Source of the DNA: Kiritimatiellia bacterium
Lineage (GTDB): Bacteria; Verrucomicrobiota; Kiritimatiellia; CAIVKH01
Assembly (NCBI GenBank): GCA_025054615.1
Contig: JANWZO010000016.1
Location: 1-58,812 of the forward strand
Length of the DNA stretch: 58,812 bases
Reading direction: 5' to 3'
Under the pieces are notes generated by a model. The model made no database searches. It worked only from the letters and a program-made list of their open reading frames with translations, and was not told where the DNA came from. Each line of letters starts with the position of its first letter. The stretch's first letter is position 1. This document shows, one piece after another, positions 44,298 through 52,657 of this stretch. The translations under genes were made by a program, and so were the position numbers.

Positions 44298-44888
44298 ATG
44301 ACCGATCCCGAGCACAGCCCAAAGATTTACGGCCTTGTAGCCGAGTACGAAACGCCAGAAGCGCTGGTGGAGGCGGCGCGCAAGGTGCGTGATGCCGGGT
44401 TCAAGCGCATTGATGCCCTCACTCCCTTCCCCGTGCATGGCTTAGCCGACGCCCTCGGTCTGCCCCGGAGCCGAATGGCAGGTCTTGTGCTGGCCGGCGC
44501 CATGGCGGGCGCCTTAGGCGGGTTCGCCCTCCAATACTGGCAGTCCATGATCCAGTATCCCCATATCGTATCGGGACGGCCTTATTTCAGTTGGCCCAAC
44601 TTCATCCCTATCGTCTTTGAGTGCGCAATTCTGGCCGCGGGCTTGACTGCCTTTGTAGGTATGCTAGTGCGGAACGGATTGCCACGCCCCCATCACCCGG
44701 TCTTCTCTGCGCCGCGGGTCGACGATGCCACGACAAGCAAATTCGTTTTGGTGGTAGAGGCAACTGATCCCCTGTTCGACGAGGAGAAGACGGCCGCCCT
44801 CCTCAAATCCACGGGTGCGAATTTCGTGGGAGTGGCTCCGCTAGAAGATGGCGCGCCGGACCCGCACGATGGGCCCACGCTAAACTGA
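44298..44888 (+). CDS. actD: Alternative complex III subunit ActD (DUF3341)
   Basis: A membrane protein of 196 residues. The N-terminal cytoplasmic part opens YGLVAEYETPEALVEAARKVRDAGFKRIDALTPFPVHGL, the DUF3341 signature, and two helices follow (about 55-75 and 100-125). The C-terminal tail returns to the cytoplasm. It sits between actC and actE with gaps of 3 and 5 bases, the standard gene order. Confidence 0.92.
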   Translation: MTDPEHSPKIYGLVAEYETPEALVEAARKVRDAGFKRIDALTPFPVHGLADALGLPRSRMAGLVLAGAMAGALGGFALQYWQSMIQYPHIVSGRPYFSWPNFIPIVFECAILAAGLTAFVGMLVRNGLPRPHHPVFSAPRVDDATTSKFVLVVEATDPLFDEEKTAALLKSTGANFVGVAPLEDGAPDPHDGPTLN

Positions 44889-44893
44889 AGGCC

Positions 44894-45481
44894 ATGCGAC
44901 GACTAATGTCCCAGATTCTGATCGTTGGCGCACTCGCCACCACCGGTTGCGAATTGCGGCAGGCCATGTACGACCAGCCCAAGTACAGGCCGCTGCAACG
45001 CAGTGAATTTTTCAGCGATCAGCGAGCCTCCCGACCCATCCCCGAGGGCACCGTGGCAATCGGGCTGCTCAAAGACGATGAGCATCTTCACGATGGGGTT
45101 GTGGACGGCAAGCCAGCCGAAACTTTTCCATTCCCCGTGACCCGCGAGGTCCTCGCCCGAGGCCAAGAGCGATATAATATTTTCTGCATGCCGTGCCATG
45201 ATATGTCGGGTTCCGGCAATGGCATGGTCGTGCAACGCGGTTTCAAGCGGCCGGCGTCCTTTCATGAGCAACGGCTTCGCGATTCGCCGCCCGGCTATTT
45301 TTACAGCGCCATCAAAAACGGATTCGGTCAGATGCCGAACTATGCGGATCAGATTCCGGTTCGCGACCGCTGGGCGATTGTCGCCTATATCCGGGCGCTA
45401 CAGTTGAGCCGAAACGCGACGATCGAAGATGTTCCTCCGGAACATCGGGCCGCGCTCGAGGCGGCCAGGGTAGGACGATGA
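44894..45481 (+). CDS. actE: Alternative complex III monoheme cytochrome c, ActE
   Basis: A cytochrome c lipoprotein of 195 residues. The signal ends in ATTGC at residue 19, giving a lipidated Cys. The heme site is CMPCH (98-102), and GQMPNYADQIP near residue 155 supplies the axial Met. It contains the family stretch RGQERYNIFCMPCHD. ActE takes electrons from ActA/ActB and passes them towards the oxidase. AAGG lies a few bases before the ATG. Confidence 0.92.
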   Translation: MRRLMSQILIVGALATTGCELRQAMYDQPKYRPLQRSEFFSDQRASRPIPEGTVAIGLLKDDEHLHDGVVDGKPAETFPFPVTREVLARGQERYNIFCMPCHDMSGSGNGMVVQRGFKRPASFHEQRLRDSPPGYFYSAIKNGFGQMPNYADQIPVRDRWAIVAYIRALQLSRNATIEDVPPEHRAALEAARVGR

Positions 45482-45485
45482 CCGC

Positions 45486-46700
45486 ATGAACGAACGACTC
45501 CAATCCCTCCGTCTCAAAGCGCTGGCTGTGGGCATCGTCGGAACGGGCGCGACGATCGCCAGTTGGTTTGTCATCGGGCCTGATCAGTTTTTTCAGTCCT
45601 GGCTTGCAGGATTCATGTATGTGTTTGCTTTTGCGTCCGGCGGCCTTGGGCTGCTGATGATTCATCATCTGGCATCTGGCCGTTGGAGCTTTTGCCTGCA
45701 GCGGCCCTATGAGGCGGCAGCTCGGACCTTTCCATTGATCCTCGTGCTTTTTATTCCGATCGCCTTCGGAATGGACCGGCTCTATGCCTGGGTGAATCCT
45801 GCGAAACACCACGACCATGTCCTTGAGCACGTCATGCAGCACAAGGGCATGTATCTGAATCTGCCATGGTTTTTCATCCGCACGGGAATTTATTTTGCAA
45901 TCTGGATCGGACTGACGTGGCTCCTGACAACGTGGTCGGCCTTGCAGGATGCTCGGCCCGCGGAACGCGAACTCTATGGTCGCAAGATGCGGATGTTGAG
46001 CGGCATCGGCCTGGTGATCTTCGGGCTTGCCGTGACGTTCGCCGCCTTCGACTGGGCGATGTCCGTTGAACCCAAATGGTACTCTTCGATCTATGGCGCC
46101 ATCATGATGGTGGGGCAGGGGGTGTCAACCCTCTGTCTCATGGCGATCGTTGCCCGCATCCTCTCCGCCGACAGCCGATACGGTTCGGTCATCGGCGTCC
46201 AGCAGTTCCATGACATTGGAAATATGATTTTTGCGTTCACCATCCTTTGGACCTACATGAACGTCAGCCAGTTGGTCATTATCTGGTCGGGGAATCTGCC
46301 GGAGGAAATTGAATATTATGCGCATCGCAGCCACGCACCGTGGACGCAGATTGCGGCTGGTCTGGCGGTCTTCCATTTCTTCATTCCGTTCGGACTGATG
46401 CTGTTCAAAGCGGTCAAGAAAAACGCCCGGACCCTCTCGTGGATTGCCGGTGGCCTGCTCGTGATGAGGTTTGTGGATTATTTTTGGACGCTGATGCCGG
46501 CGTTTCGCCATGAGCATTTCCACATTTCATGGGCGGATCTGGCCGCGCCGATCGGCATGTTTGGCCTCTGGCTGTTCGTCTTCCTGGGGAATCTCCAAAA
46601 ACGGCCATTGCTGCCGTTGAATGACCCTCGATTCGCACATATATTGGCGCATCCGGAAGAGCACGATACAGGTTGGGAAGCCGATGCATCCGATGCATAA
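45486..46700 (+). CDS. actF: Alternative complex III subunit ActF
   Basis: A polytopic protein of 404 residues with about ten helices, homologous to ActC but shorter. Typical features are the FFQSWLAGFMYVFAFASGGLGLLMIHHLASGRW stretch near the N-terminus, and QQFHDIGNMIFAFTILWTYMNVSQLVIIWSGNLPEE near residue 245, both family hallmarks. ActF lacks the quinol site but may help in proton movement. Its 3' end overlaps the next small gene by 17 bases. Confidence 0.92.
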   Translation: MNERLQSLRLKALAVGIVGTGATIASWFVIGPDQFFQSWLAGFMYVFAFASGGLGLLMIHHLASGRWSFCLQRPYEAAARTFPLILVLFIPIAFGMDRLYAWVNPAKHHDHVLEHVMQHKGMYLNLPWFFIRTGIYFAIWIGLTWLLTTWSALQDARPAERELYGRKMRMLSGIGLVIFGLAVTFAAFDWAMSVEPKWYSSIYGAIMMVGQGVSTLCLMAIVARILSADSRYGSVIGVQQFHDIGNMIFAFTILWTYMNVSQLVIIWSGNLPEEIEYYAHRSHAPWTQIAAGLAVFHFFIPFGLMLFKAVKKNARTLSWIAGGLLVMRFVDYFWTLMPAFRHEHFHISWADLAAPIGMFGLWLFVFLGNLQKRPLLPLNDPRFAHILAHPEEHDTGWEADASDA

Positions 46701-47103
46701 TCAGATGAGCCAGACGACGCAGAATCCGAGCGGTCCAGACTACGCGGACCGAGATATCCCGTCGCGGGCGATTCTCCGATTTGTGGGATTTGTCGGGCTG
46801 TTCACCGTGGGCACCTTATTGTTGCTCCGAGGGATCTTCGTGGCTTTCGATAAGCGCTCTGACCTGGCCGATCGGGCCGTGGTCGATTTTGTCCGCCAGC
46901 ACCGGGTTCTTCCGCCCGAACCTCGCCTTCAGGTCGATGAGCCGGCCACTTGGGCGCAGGAATACGCACGGCAGCGCGCGTCGATCTCCGAATATGCGTG
47001 GGTTGACGAGCGCGCCGGGATCGTTCGGATTCCTGTCGAGCGGGCGATGGAAATTCTCGCTGAGCGCGGTCTCCCGGCTAGAAATGCGGAGGATACGCCG
47101 TGA
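46684..47103 (+). CDS. Small membrane protein between ActF and Sco
   Basis: A protein of 139 residues with one membrane helix at about 30-50 (RFVGFVGLFTVGTLLLLRGIFVAF) and a soluble C-terminal part of about 85 residues with EPRLQVDEPATWAQEYARQRASISEYAWVDERAGIVRIPVERAMEIL. The phrase WVDERAGIVRIPVERAM resembles a short conserved motif seen in small proteins next to caa3 oxidases in other bacteria, but I cannot name a family. GGGAAG lies just before the ATG at 46684, which overlaps actF; starts at 46693 or 46705 are possible. It overlaps sco by 4 bases. Its place suggests assembly or stability of the ACIII-oxidase supercomplex. Confidence 0.7.
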   Translation: MHPMHNQMSQTTQNPSGPDYADRDIPSRAILRFVGFVGLFTVGTLLLLRGIFVAFDKRSDLADRAVVDFVRQHRVLPPEPRLQVDEPATWAQEYARQRASISEYAWVDERAGIVRIPVERAMEILAERGLPARNAEDTP

Positions 47104-47948
47104 TCTGGCGCGGCGTCATGTGGATTGCCCTCGCGGGGTGGGGGGTTGCCGTTGCGAGCGCAGCGACACGCTCCTTGCCGATGGAGCAAAAAACGGAACC
47201 CCCGCCACCGGAGGTTTTGAAGCGGACGGGATTTGAGCAGAAGCTCGGCGCCACCCTTCCCTTGGATGTGCCGGTCCGCGATGAAGAGGGTCGCATCGTC
47301 CCGTTGGGTACGTATTTCAAGGACCGTCCCGTCGTCTTCGCGCTCGTCTATTACAAATGTCCGATGCTCTGCAATCTCGTGCTGAACGGCATCGTCGAGG
47401 TTATGCGCCAGGTGGCCTTCGAACCCGGACAGGATTATGAAATTGTGACGTTGAGCTTTGACCATACGGAGACGCATGTCTTGGCCGCGCAGAAAAAGGC
47501 CAGTTATGTCCGCGAATTGGCCAGACCAGGCGCGGAGTCCGGCTGGCATTTTCTAACTGCGGATGAGCCCGCCATCAAAGCCGTTACCGAGGCGGCCGGC
47601 TTTCGTTTTGCGTGGGATGAGCGGGCCAAGGAGTTTGCGCACGGCAGTGGAATTATGGTGGCCACGCCGGACGGAAAGCTGTCGCATTATTTTTATGGAG
47701 TGGTGTACTCGCCCCGCGATGTCCGACTGGCTCTCGTCGAGGCGTCTTCTGGAAGGATCGGGAATCCGGTGGACCAACTTCTCCTCCTCTGCTATCACTA
47801 CAATCCCGTCGTTGGCGGCTATAGTGCAGCCATCATGAATCTCGTGCGGTTCGGGTGCACGGTGACCGTGGTCGCGGTTGGAAGCTTTGTCTGGGTCTCC
47901 TGGCGTCGCGAGAAACGAAGCAGGATGCTGACGCCGGCTGCCGCATAA
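47100..47948 (+). CDS. SCO1/SenC copper chaperone for cytochrome oxidase
   Basis: A thioredoxin-fold copper chaperone of 282 residues that delivers copper to the CuA site of the oxidase. A signal peptide or anchor covers residues 1-21. The copper ligands are Cys87 and Cys91 in YYKCPMLCN and the His in KLSHYFYGVVYSP. A second membrane helix near residues 245-270 leaves a Lys/Arg tail inside, a form seen in Sco proteins from act-cox operons. It lies directly before coxB, whose product holds CuA. Confidence 0.92.
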   Translation: MIWRGVMWIALAGWGVAVASAATRSLPMEQKTEPPPPEVLKRTGFEQKLGATLPLDVPVRDEEGRIVPLGTYFKDRPVVFALVYYKCPMLCNLVLNGIVEVMRQVAFEPGQDYEIVTLSFDHTETHVLAAQKKASYVRELARPGAESGWHFLTADEPAIKAVTEAAGFRFAWDERAKEFAHGSGIMVATPDGKLSHYFYGVVYSPRDVRLALVEASSGRIGNPVDQLLLLCYHYNPVVGGYSAAIMNLVRFGCTVTVVAVGSFVWVSWRREKRSRMLTPAAA

Positions 47949-47970
47949 AGGGGGGCCCGGTGGATATCCG

Positions 47971-48918
47971 ATGAACAACGTATTTCGATTGTTGCCCGAG
48001 CAGGCATCGACTTTGGCGCCCCAGGTGGACGCCATCTACATATTCCTTGTTGCCATTAGCGTATTTTTCACGCTCCTGGCCGCAGGTTTGGTGCTGGTTT
48101 TTGGTGTTCGGTTCCGCCGACGTGCGGGGGGGGTAACCCCTGAAAGACCGCACGAAGATAGCCGCTTGGAACTGGCAGCCGGAGGTTTATTGCTCGTCAT
48201 CCTGCTCGTGTTATTCGGGTGGGGCGCTAAGGTCTATTTCGCAGCCGCCCGTCCGCCCGCTGACGCGATGGAAATTCTCGTAACCGGGAAGCAGTGGATG
48301 TGGAAACTGCAGCACCCCAACGGCAAGCGTGAAATTAATACGCTGCATATCCCTGCCGGTAAACCCATCCAACTGACGATGACCTCCGAAGATGTGATCC
48401 ACAGCTTTTACATTCCCGCATTTCGTGTGAAACAGGACGTCCTTCCGGGCCGCTACACTCGCCTTTGGTTTCAGGCAACGAAACCGGGTAAGTATCGGCT
48501 TTTCTGCACGGAGTATTGTGGTACTGAGCACTCCATGATGGGCGGATGGGTCTATGTCCTCACGCCTGCTGATTATGAGAAGTGGCTTGTTGGTCAGACG
48601 GGCGTCGCGATGACTGAGACGCCCGTCCAGGCAGGCGAGCGGTTGTTTGTGCAACTGGGATGTCAGACATGTCACAATCCCAATTCCGGCGCGCTGGGTC
48701 CGAATCTTGTCGGGGTATTCGGCCACACAGTACGATTGGCGGATGGCACCGAGGTAATCGCTGATGAGGATTATTTGCGAGAATCTATTCTGAATCCACA
48801 GGCCAAGATTGTCGCTGGTTATGCTCCGGTCATGCCGGTATTCAAAGGAATCGTGACCGAGGACCAGTTGATGCAACTGGTTGCTTACATCAAAAGTTTA
48901 GCGGGAGCGTCGAACTGA
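47971..48918 (+). CDS. coxB: Cytochrome c oxidase subunit II with fused cytochrome c (caa3)
   Basis: The 315 residues hold two membrane helices (about 23-47 and 70-90), the CuA domain and a C-terminal cytochrome c. CuA ligands are His144, Cys179, Glu181, Cys183, His187 and Met190 ([12 protein letters not shown]). [10 protein letters not shown] carries the aromatic electron-entry patch. The heme site is CQTCH at 231-235, with PVMPVF near residue 290 for the axial Met. The fused heme defines a caa3-type enzyme, so ActE can pass electrons without a soluble cytochrome. Confidence 0.96.
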   Translation: MNNVFRLLPEQASTLAPQVDAIYIFLVAISVFFTLLAAGLVLVFGVRFRRRAGGVTPERPHEDSRLELAAGGLLLVILLVLFGWGAKVYFAAARPPADAMEILVTGKQWMWKLQHPNGKREINTLHIPAGKPIQLTMTSEDVIHSFYIPAFRVKQDVLPGRYTRLWFQATKPGKYRLFCTEYCGTEHSMMGGWVYVLTPADYEKWLVGQTGVAMTETPVQAGERLFVQLGCQTCHNPNSGALGPNLVGVFGHTVRLADGTEVIADEDYLRESILNPQAKIVAGYAPVMPVFKGIVTEDQLMQLVAYIKSLAGASN

Positions 48919-48919
48919 T

Positions 48920-50584
48920 ATGAGTCACGCGGCTTTGGCTACGGCAGATGATACGCCGAAGAGTTACCTCTCGAATCGGTTCTCGATCCAATCGTGGCTC
49001 TTCACCGTCGATCACAAGCGTATCGCCATTCTGTACCTCATCAGTCTGACGGTGTTTTTTCTCCTTGGCGGCGCCGCGGCGGCCATTTTCCGGCTGGACC
49101 TGATGACGCCGCAAGCCGACCTGTTGCAGTCGGAAACCTACAACAAGCTATTCACGATGCATGGCATCGTGATGATCTTTTTCTTCCTCGTTCCGTCGAT
49201 CCCGGCTGTCCTCGGCAACTTCCTTGTGCCGATCATGATCGGGGCGAAGGACGTCGCGTTTCCGAAACTGAATCTGTTGAGCTGGTATGTATTCATGGCG
49301 GGCGGTCTGCTTGCGCTCGGCGCCATCGTACGCGGAGGTGTCGATACCGGTTGGACCTTCTACACGCCCTACAGCAGCATGTACGCGAATTCTCACGTGA
49401 TCCTGGCTGTGGCCGGTGCATTTATTGCCGGATTCTCGTCGATCATGACGGCTTTGAATTTCATCGTCACCATTCACAAGATGCGCGCGCCGGGCCTCAC
49501 GTGGTTCCGCCTGCCCCTCTTCATCTGGGCCATGTATGCGACAAGCCTCGTGGTTATTCTCGGGACGCCGGTGGTTGCAATCACGCTGGTGATGATTTTT
49601 ATTGAGCGTTTCTTCGGATTTGGATTGTTTGACCCCGCCCTCGGAGGGGATCCCGTCCTTTTCCAGCATCTGTTTTGGTTCTACTCACATCCGGCCGTCT
49701 ACATCATGATTCTGCCGAGCATGGGGGTCGTCAGCGAGCTGGTTTCCTGCTTTTCCCGTCGCAGGTTATACGGATACACCTTCGTCGCCTTTTCCTCGCT
49801 GGCGATTGCAGTGATTGGTTTCTTTGTCTGGGGCCATCACATGTTCGTAAGCTCACAATCGGTTTATGCCGGCCTGATCTTTTCCTTCCTGACCTTCTTC
49901 GTCGCGATTCCAACCGCGATCAAGATCCTGAACTGGATCATGACCATGTACAAAGGGTCTGTCTCCTTTGAAACGCCGATGCTGTATGCCTATGGATTCC
50001 TCGGGCTGTTCACGATCGGCGGGCTCACGGGCCTCTTCCTCAGTACGCTTGCAACCGACATTCATCTCCACGACACCTACTTCGTGGTCGCCCATTTCCA
50101 CTACGTCATGGTTGGCGGCGGTGTCATGGGCTTTCTTGGGGGGCTCCACTTCTGGTGGCCAAAGATCACCGGACGCATGTACCCAGAAGGCTGGGCCAAA
50201 TTCGCGGCGATCGTGATCTTCGTCGGATTCAATCTTACCTTCTTCCCGCAGTTCCAGCTCGGCTATCACGGGATGCCCAGGCGGTATCACACCTATGCCG
50301 AAGAGTTTCAGATCCTGCATGTGATGTCGACGGCCGGCGCCTCTGTGCTCGGGGCGGGCTATCTCATCATGGCCGGCTATATGATCTGGTCGCTGTTCAA
50401 GGGCAAGCGGGCGCCAGCCAATCCTTGGGACGCCCGCGGATTGGAATGGGAAACGTCGTCACCGCCTCCGACGGAGAACTTTTTGACCACGCCCGTCGTG
50501 ACCCAGGAGGCTTACGCTTACGACAAGCCGTCCGTGACTTGGGTCCCGACCGCTCATCCAATTCCGGAGGGCCACCGTGTCTAG
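48920..50584 (+). CDS. coxA: Cytochrome c oxidase subunit I, A2 type
   Basis: The catalytic subunit of the proton-pumping oxidase; 554 residues, 12 or more helices. It holds the heme a and heme a3-CuB ligands: TMHGIVMIF (His), [10 protein letters not shown] with the His-Tyr pair (His257, Tyr261), WGHHMFV, and [13 protein letters not shown]. In place of the Glu of GHPEV it has Tyr255-Ser256-HPAV, which is the YSHPxV mark of A2-type oxidases, as in Rhodothermus and Thermus caa3. The K-channel motif region [14 protein letters not shown] is kept. Its stop overlaps the coxC start by 8 bases. Confidence 0.97.
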   Translation: MSHAALATADDTPKSYLSNRFSIQSWLFTVDHKRIAILYLISLTVFFLLGGAAAAIFRLDLMTPQADLLQSETYNKLFTMHGIVMIFFFLVPSIPAVLGNFLVPIMIGAKDVAFPKLNLLSWYVFMAGGLLALGAIVRGGVDTGWTFYTPYSSMYANSHVILAVAGAFIAGFSSIMTALNFIVTIHKMRAPGLTWFRLPLFIWAMYATSLVVILGTPVVAITLVMIFIERFFGFGLFDPALGGDPVLFQHLFWFYSHPAVYIMILPSMGVVSELVSCFSRRRLYGYTFVAFSSLAIAVIGFFVWGHHMFVSSQSVYAGLIFSFLTFFVAIPTAIKILNWIMTMYKGSVSFETPMLYAYGFLGLFTIGGLTGLFLSTLATDIHLHDTYFVVAHFHYVMVGGGVMGFLGGLHFWWPKITGRMYPEGWAKFAAIVIFVGFNLTFFPQFQLGYHGMPRRYHTYAEEFQILHVMSTAGASVLGAGYLIMAGYMIWSLFKGKRAPANPWDARGLEWETSSPPPTENFLTTPVVTQEAYAYDKPSVTWVPTAHPIPEGHRV

Positions 50585-51302
50585 CCACGCCCACGCCAGC
50601 GCGCATGTCGCGCATCACTTCGAAAGCGCTGTGCAACAGCGCGAATCCGCGACGCTCGGCATGTGGATCTTTCTCGTCACCGAGGTCATGTTTTTCGGCG
50701 GCCTTTTTGCCGCCTATGCAATCTATCGGTCGATTTATCCAGAGGCGTGGGTGGTCGGCAGCCATCTTCTGAGCATCGGACTTGGAGGGTTCAATACCGC
50801 GGTGCTGCTTGCCTCATCTCTCACGATGGCGCTGGCCGTACATGCGGCGCAGACCGACAAACCGAGGGCTTCGGCGCTCTGGATCGTATTGACCCTCGTC
50901 CTGGGGTTGGTCTTCCTCGGCGTCAAGGTGGTGGAATACTCCGGGAAATATGAGCACCACCTCGTGCCCGGCCCGAATTTCCATCTCGATCCGGCTGCCG
51001 AGCTGGCCAAACTGGAAGCGTCCGGCACGAAGGTGGGTGACCATCTGCGGCACGCATTTGAAACGGCCAATCCGGCCCACGTCCAATTATTCTATTCACT
51101 CTATTTTTCAATGACCGGCATGCACGCGCTTCACATGGTGATTGGCGCCGGTCTGATGATCTGGCTTCTTGTCACAACCTTGCAGGGTCGATATAGCTCG
51201 GCCTATTACAACCCGGTTGAAGTCACCGGCCTGTATTGGCATTTCGTCGACATTGTCTGGATTTTCCTGTTCCCGTTGCTGTACCTGGTGGGGAGGCACT
51301 GA
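50577..51302 (+). CDS. coxC: Cytochrome c oxidase subunit III
   Basis: A membrane protein of 241 residues with six or seven helices. The opening [29 protein letters not shown] is the family hallmark, and the C-terminus ends with [21 protein letters not shown]. The start codon is GTG at 50577, inside coxA, which suggests translational coupling. The insert around residues 110-150 ([24 protein letters not shown]) is a soluble loop of moderate length. Its stop overlaps the next gene (TGATG). Confidence 0.96.
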   Translation: MSSHAHASAHVAHHFESAVQQRESATLGMWIFLVTEVMFFGGLFAAYAIYRSIYPEAWVVGSHLLSIGLGGFNTAVLLASSLTMALAVHAAQTDKPRASALWIVLTLVLGLVFLGVKVVEYSGKYEHHLVPGPNFHLDPAAELAKLEASGTKVGDHLRHAFETANPAHVQLFYSLYFSMTGMHALHMVIGAGLMIWLLVTTLQGRYSSAYYNPVEVTGLYWHFVDIVWIFLFPLLYLVGRH

Positions 51303-51637
51303 TGAGCGGCGAACATGTCATGCCCATACGAGTGTATCTCGCGGTCATTGCCACTCTGATGGTTCTGACCGTCGTCACTGTCTGGGTTGCATTTCTCGAT
51401 TTCGGGTTTTTGAATGATGTCATCGCGGTCGGTATTGCGGTCTTCAAAGCCTTTTTGGTCGCGGTGTACTTCATGCATCTCCGTTTCGCCGCGCCCATCA
51501 CGCGCCTGTGCGCCGGCGCGGGCGTGATCTTTTTCGTCATTATGATCGCCCTGACCCTGAGCGATTACCGGTCTCGCGCCTGGCTCCCGTTTCCGGAGGG
51601 CTGGGAGACAACTGTTGAGACCACCGTCCACCACTGA
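51302..51637 (+). CDS. coxD: Cytochrome c oxidase subunit IV (prokaryotic)
   Basis: A small protein of 111 residues with three hydrophobic helices (about 10-30, 36-60 and 65-88). VYLAVIATLMVLTVVTVWVAFLDFG and the motif VFKAFLVAVYFMHLRF are typical of prokaryotic subunit IV (COX4 pro family). The ATG at 51302 overlaps the coxC stop; the upstream open frame is not similar. The gene symbol is by position and family and is not certain. Confidence 0.88.
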   Translation: MSGEHVMPIRVYLAVIATLMVLTVVTVWVAFLDFGFLNDVIAVGIAVFKAFLVAVYFMHLRFAAPITRLCAGAGVIFFVIMIALTLSDYRSRAWLPFPEGWETTVETTVHH

Positions 51638-51648
51638 GCGATTCTCCC

Positions 51649-52542
51649 ATGCATGAGCGGAGGACCCTCATGGCGATGCTGGCTGCGCTCTGGGAACTGT
51701 CCAAGCCGAGAATCGTCGGGATGGTCCTTGTCACGACGGCTTCCGGTTTTTTCCTTGGCGCGGACGGGCGCCTTACTGGGGAGGGGACGCTCGCGCTGCT
51801 GTCCGCTTTGTTCGGCACGGGGCTTGCTGCCGCCGGCGCTGCGGCGCTGAACAACTTTCTCGAGCGCGACGCAGACGCGCGGATGGAGCGGACGCGAAAA
51901 AGGGCGCTGCCCGCCGGCCATATCGAGCCCGCCCATGCCCTCGCTTACGGTATCCTGCTGGTCCTCGGTGGAGTGGCTTGGCTCGCTGGACTCGTCAATC
52001 TCCTGTCCGCCTTCCTCGTTCTGCTTACCGCCTTTCTGTATGTCCTTGTGTACACGCCGCTCAAAAGAGTGACATGGCTCAACACGTCCATCGGCGCGAT
52101 TCCGGGGGCGCTTCCCCCGATGGTCGGTTGGGCCGCAGCGACCGACGGCCTTCATGCAGGCGCCTGGATTCTGTTCGTAATTCTATACCTCTGGCAGCAC
52201 CCGCACTTCTACGCCATTTCTTGGATGTATCGGGAAGATTACCGCGCCGCGGGCTTCAAAATGCTCGCCAACCTCGATCCCTCCGGCTGCCGGCTATTCC
52301 GTCATGCGATCTTTTTCTCCCTGGTTCTGATTCCTGCGTCAATCGCCCTTTCCGCGATCGGCCTCACGGGCAGCGTCTATTTGGCGGGCTCTGTATTTCT
52401 TGGAGCCGCCCTGCTGGCGGCCGGGCTTCACCTCGCCCAGCACAAACGACATGCCGACGCGCGCCGCGTCCTCCTCGCCTCGGTCGCTTATCTGCCGCTT
52501 CTGTTTGGTCTCATGGTCCTCGACGTCGCCTTCCTCCGGTGA
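51649..52542 (+). CDS. ctaB: Heme o synthase (protoheme IX farnesyltransferase)
   Basis: A UbiA-type prenyltransferase of 297 residues that adds a farnesyl group to heme b, the first step to heme a for the oxidase. Catalytic motifs are NNFLERDADARMERTRKRALPAG around residue 70, containing the Asp-rich site, and YVLVYTPLKRVTWLNTSIGAIPGALPPMVGW with the second site further on. About nine helices. It closes the operon; heme a synthase (ctaA) is not in the window. A hairpin follows 29 bases after the stop. Confidence 0.95.
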   Translation: MHERRTLMAMLAALWELSKPRIVGMVLVTTASGFFLGADGRLTGEGTLALLSALFGTGLAAAGAAALNNFLERDADARMERTRKRALPAGHIEPAHALAYGILLVLGGVAWLAGLVNLLSAFLVLLTAFLYVLVYTPLKRVTWLNTSIGAIPGALPPMVGWAAATDGLHAGAWILFVILYLWQHPHFYAISWMYREDYRAAGFKMLANLDPSGCRLFRHAIFFSLVLIPASIALSAIGLTGSVYLAGSVFLGAALLAAGLHLAQHKRHADARRVLLASVAYLPLLFGLMVLDVAFLR

Positions 52543-52571
52543 ACGGATTGGGGGACCCGCATGCCGCGGAA

Positions 52572-52590
52572 CGCCAAACCGGGTTTGGCG
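52572..52590 (+). terminator. Hairpin terminator after ctaB
   Basis: CGCCAAACC and GGTTTGGCG form a perfect inverted repeat around one base; a hairpin with a 7-bp stem and 5-base loop is likely. It follows the 13 kb act-cox-ctaB operon and precedes the palindrome array, and is the only strong hairpin there. No T tract. Confidence 0.5.
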
Positions 52591-52600
52591 AGTCGCATAA

Positions 52601-52648
52601 TTTCCATGCTCTGGAAAAACTCGTCCAACGGCTTCCATGCTCTGTAAA
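52601..52648 (+). repeat. Two phased 17-bp palindromes before the binding-protein gene
   Basis: Units TTTCCATGCTCTGGAAA and CTTCCATGCTCTGTAAA have centres at 52609 and 52640, 31 bp apart. The second is identical over 17 bases to the unit nearest bioA and is also centred 18 bp before the chosen start codon. The spacer ends in CGG, as in the other arrays. Confidence 0.85.
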
Positions 52649-52657
52649 TTCTGCAGC

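Noticed and set aside
49682-49702. Loss of the D-channel Glu in CoxA, suggesting an inactive oxidase
   Set aside because: The YSHPAV replacement is the normal A2-type motif; all metal ligands are present.
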